The translations under genes were made by a program, and so were the position numbers. From DATAGF01 sp963834875 (GTDB taxonomy: Bacteria; Actinomycetota; Thermoleophilia; Miltoncostaeales; Miltoncostaeaceae), in assembly GCA_963834875.1 (NCBI GenBank), contig CAWIDG010000002.1:1-64000 (forward strand): 64,000 nucleotides of DNA, given 5' to 3'. The number at the start of each line of letters is the position of its first letter. The stretch's first letter is position 1. Below, piece after piece: positions 63,823 through 64,000 of this stretch. The notes below the pieces were generated by a model, which saw only the letters and a program-made list of their open reading frames with translations, was not told the origin of the DNA and did not search any database.

Positions 63823-64000
63823 TTGCCAGACTCGCGACGCCCGGACGACTACGACCCAGACCGCTGGGACGCGGTGTTCATCGAGGCCCGCGACGGGCCG
63901 CGGGAGCTGGAGGAGGGCTGCCACCGCCGCACGCTCGCGTCGCTGAACAACGGCTGGCTCGCCCGCGGGGGCCTGCTGCGCCTCCACGACGACCACCTGT
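63823..64000 (+). CDS. partial protein, unknown, runs off the window
   Basis: The first ~59 residues from TTG 63823 read DDYDPDRWDAVFIEARDGPR, ELEEGCHRRTLASLNNGWLA, RGGLLRLHDDHL. Acidic, Trp/Tyr-containing, with no signal or membrane segment so far. The frame is open to the end of the window. No family recognised from the visible part. Confidence 0.5.
   Translation, partial: MPDSRRPDDYDPDRWDAVFIEARDGPRELEEGCHRRTLASLNNGWLARGGLLRLHDDHL

Overview
The window is very GC-rich, densely coding DNA with many GTG and TTG starts, 4-base GTGA/ATGA gene overlaps and a Rex redox repressor. It carries an F420-type (deazaflavin) oxidoreductase, a K+-independent H+-pyrophosphatase and a lysyl-tRNA synthetase fused to an MprF-type domain. 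Together these point to an actinobacterium, probably a deep-branching class such as Thermoleophilia (Solirubrobacterales-like). The phylum is a confident inference; the class is a guess from gene style. No plasmid, phage, CRISPR or insertion-sequence signature was found.

Layout. 0-13 kb is an accessory stress/envelope region. It holds a frame-broken PhoD-like phosphatase, two RsbU/SpoIIE-type PP2C phosphatases (one with a TetR-type DNA-binding head), two PRC-barrel proteins, a coiled-coil protein, a YciF-like ferritin-fold protein, a lipoprotein, tiny membrane peptides, and an operon of a YqjD-like protein, a YqjE-type holin-fold protein, a DUF3618 protein and a YihY/BrkB membrane protein. 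Order and sequence show that 2.3-4.9 kb is a shrunken, decayed copy of 6.6-12.9 kb. Several of these genes share GTTT-N14-16-GGG promoter-like elements that resemble SigB/SigF promoters. 13.0-13.8 kb is gene-poor and ends in a tRNA-Leu(CAA).

13.9-31.7 kb is core metabolism and DNA repair: deazaflavin oxidoreductase, NAD-malic enzyme, DNA polymerase I, a J-domain/DUF3291 protein, a methyltransferase, a DUF4395-thioredoxin protein, ribosomal protein S1 with an expanded acidic repeat tail, CoaE, lytic transglycosylase, UvrB, nitroreductase, peroxiredoxin and FtsH. 31.8-48.5 kb holds UvrA, transporters, an HtrA protease, a zinc-finger protein next to paired TGCCAATTGGCA palindromes, the LysRS-MprF fusion, an amino-acid permease, a methyltransferase, two copies of an unassigned HIHH membrane family and an M20 dipeptidase. 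48.5-64 kb holds fumarase, panC-panD-panB, uracil-DNA glycosylase, the t6A cluster (tsaE-tsaB-rimI-tsaD) followed by a secreted subtilase, Rex, a GNAT enzyme, a YbdK-type ligase and the H+-pyrophosphatase.

A dominant property of the sequence is about twenty single-base frame breaks, many in normally indispensable genes (polA, uvrB, lysS, panC). Most look like one inserted base with no common motif, so sequence error is likelier than biology; these genes are annotated across the break. Several genes have a TANNNT hexamer only 6-9 bases before the start codon, suggesting frequent leaderless transcription.
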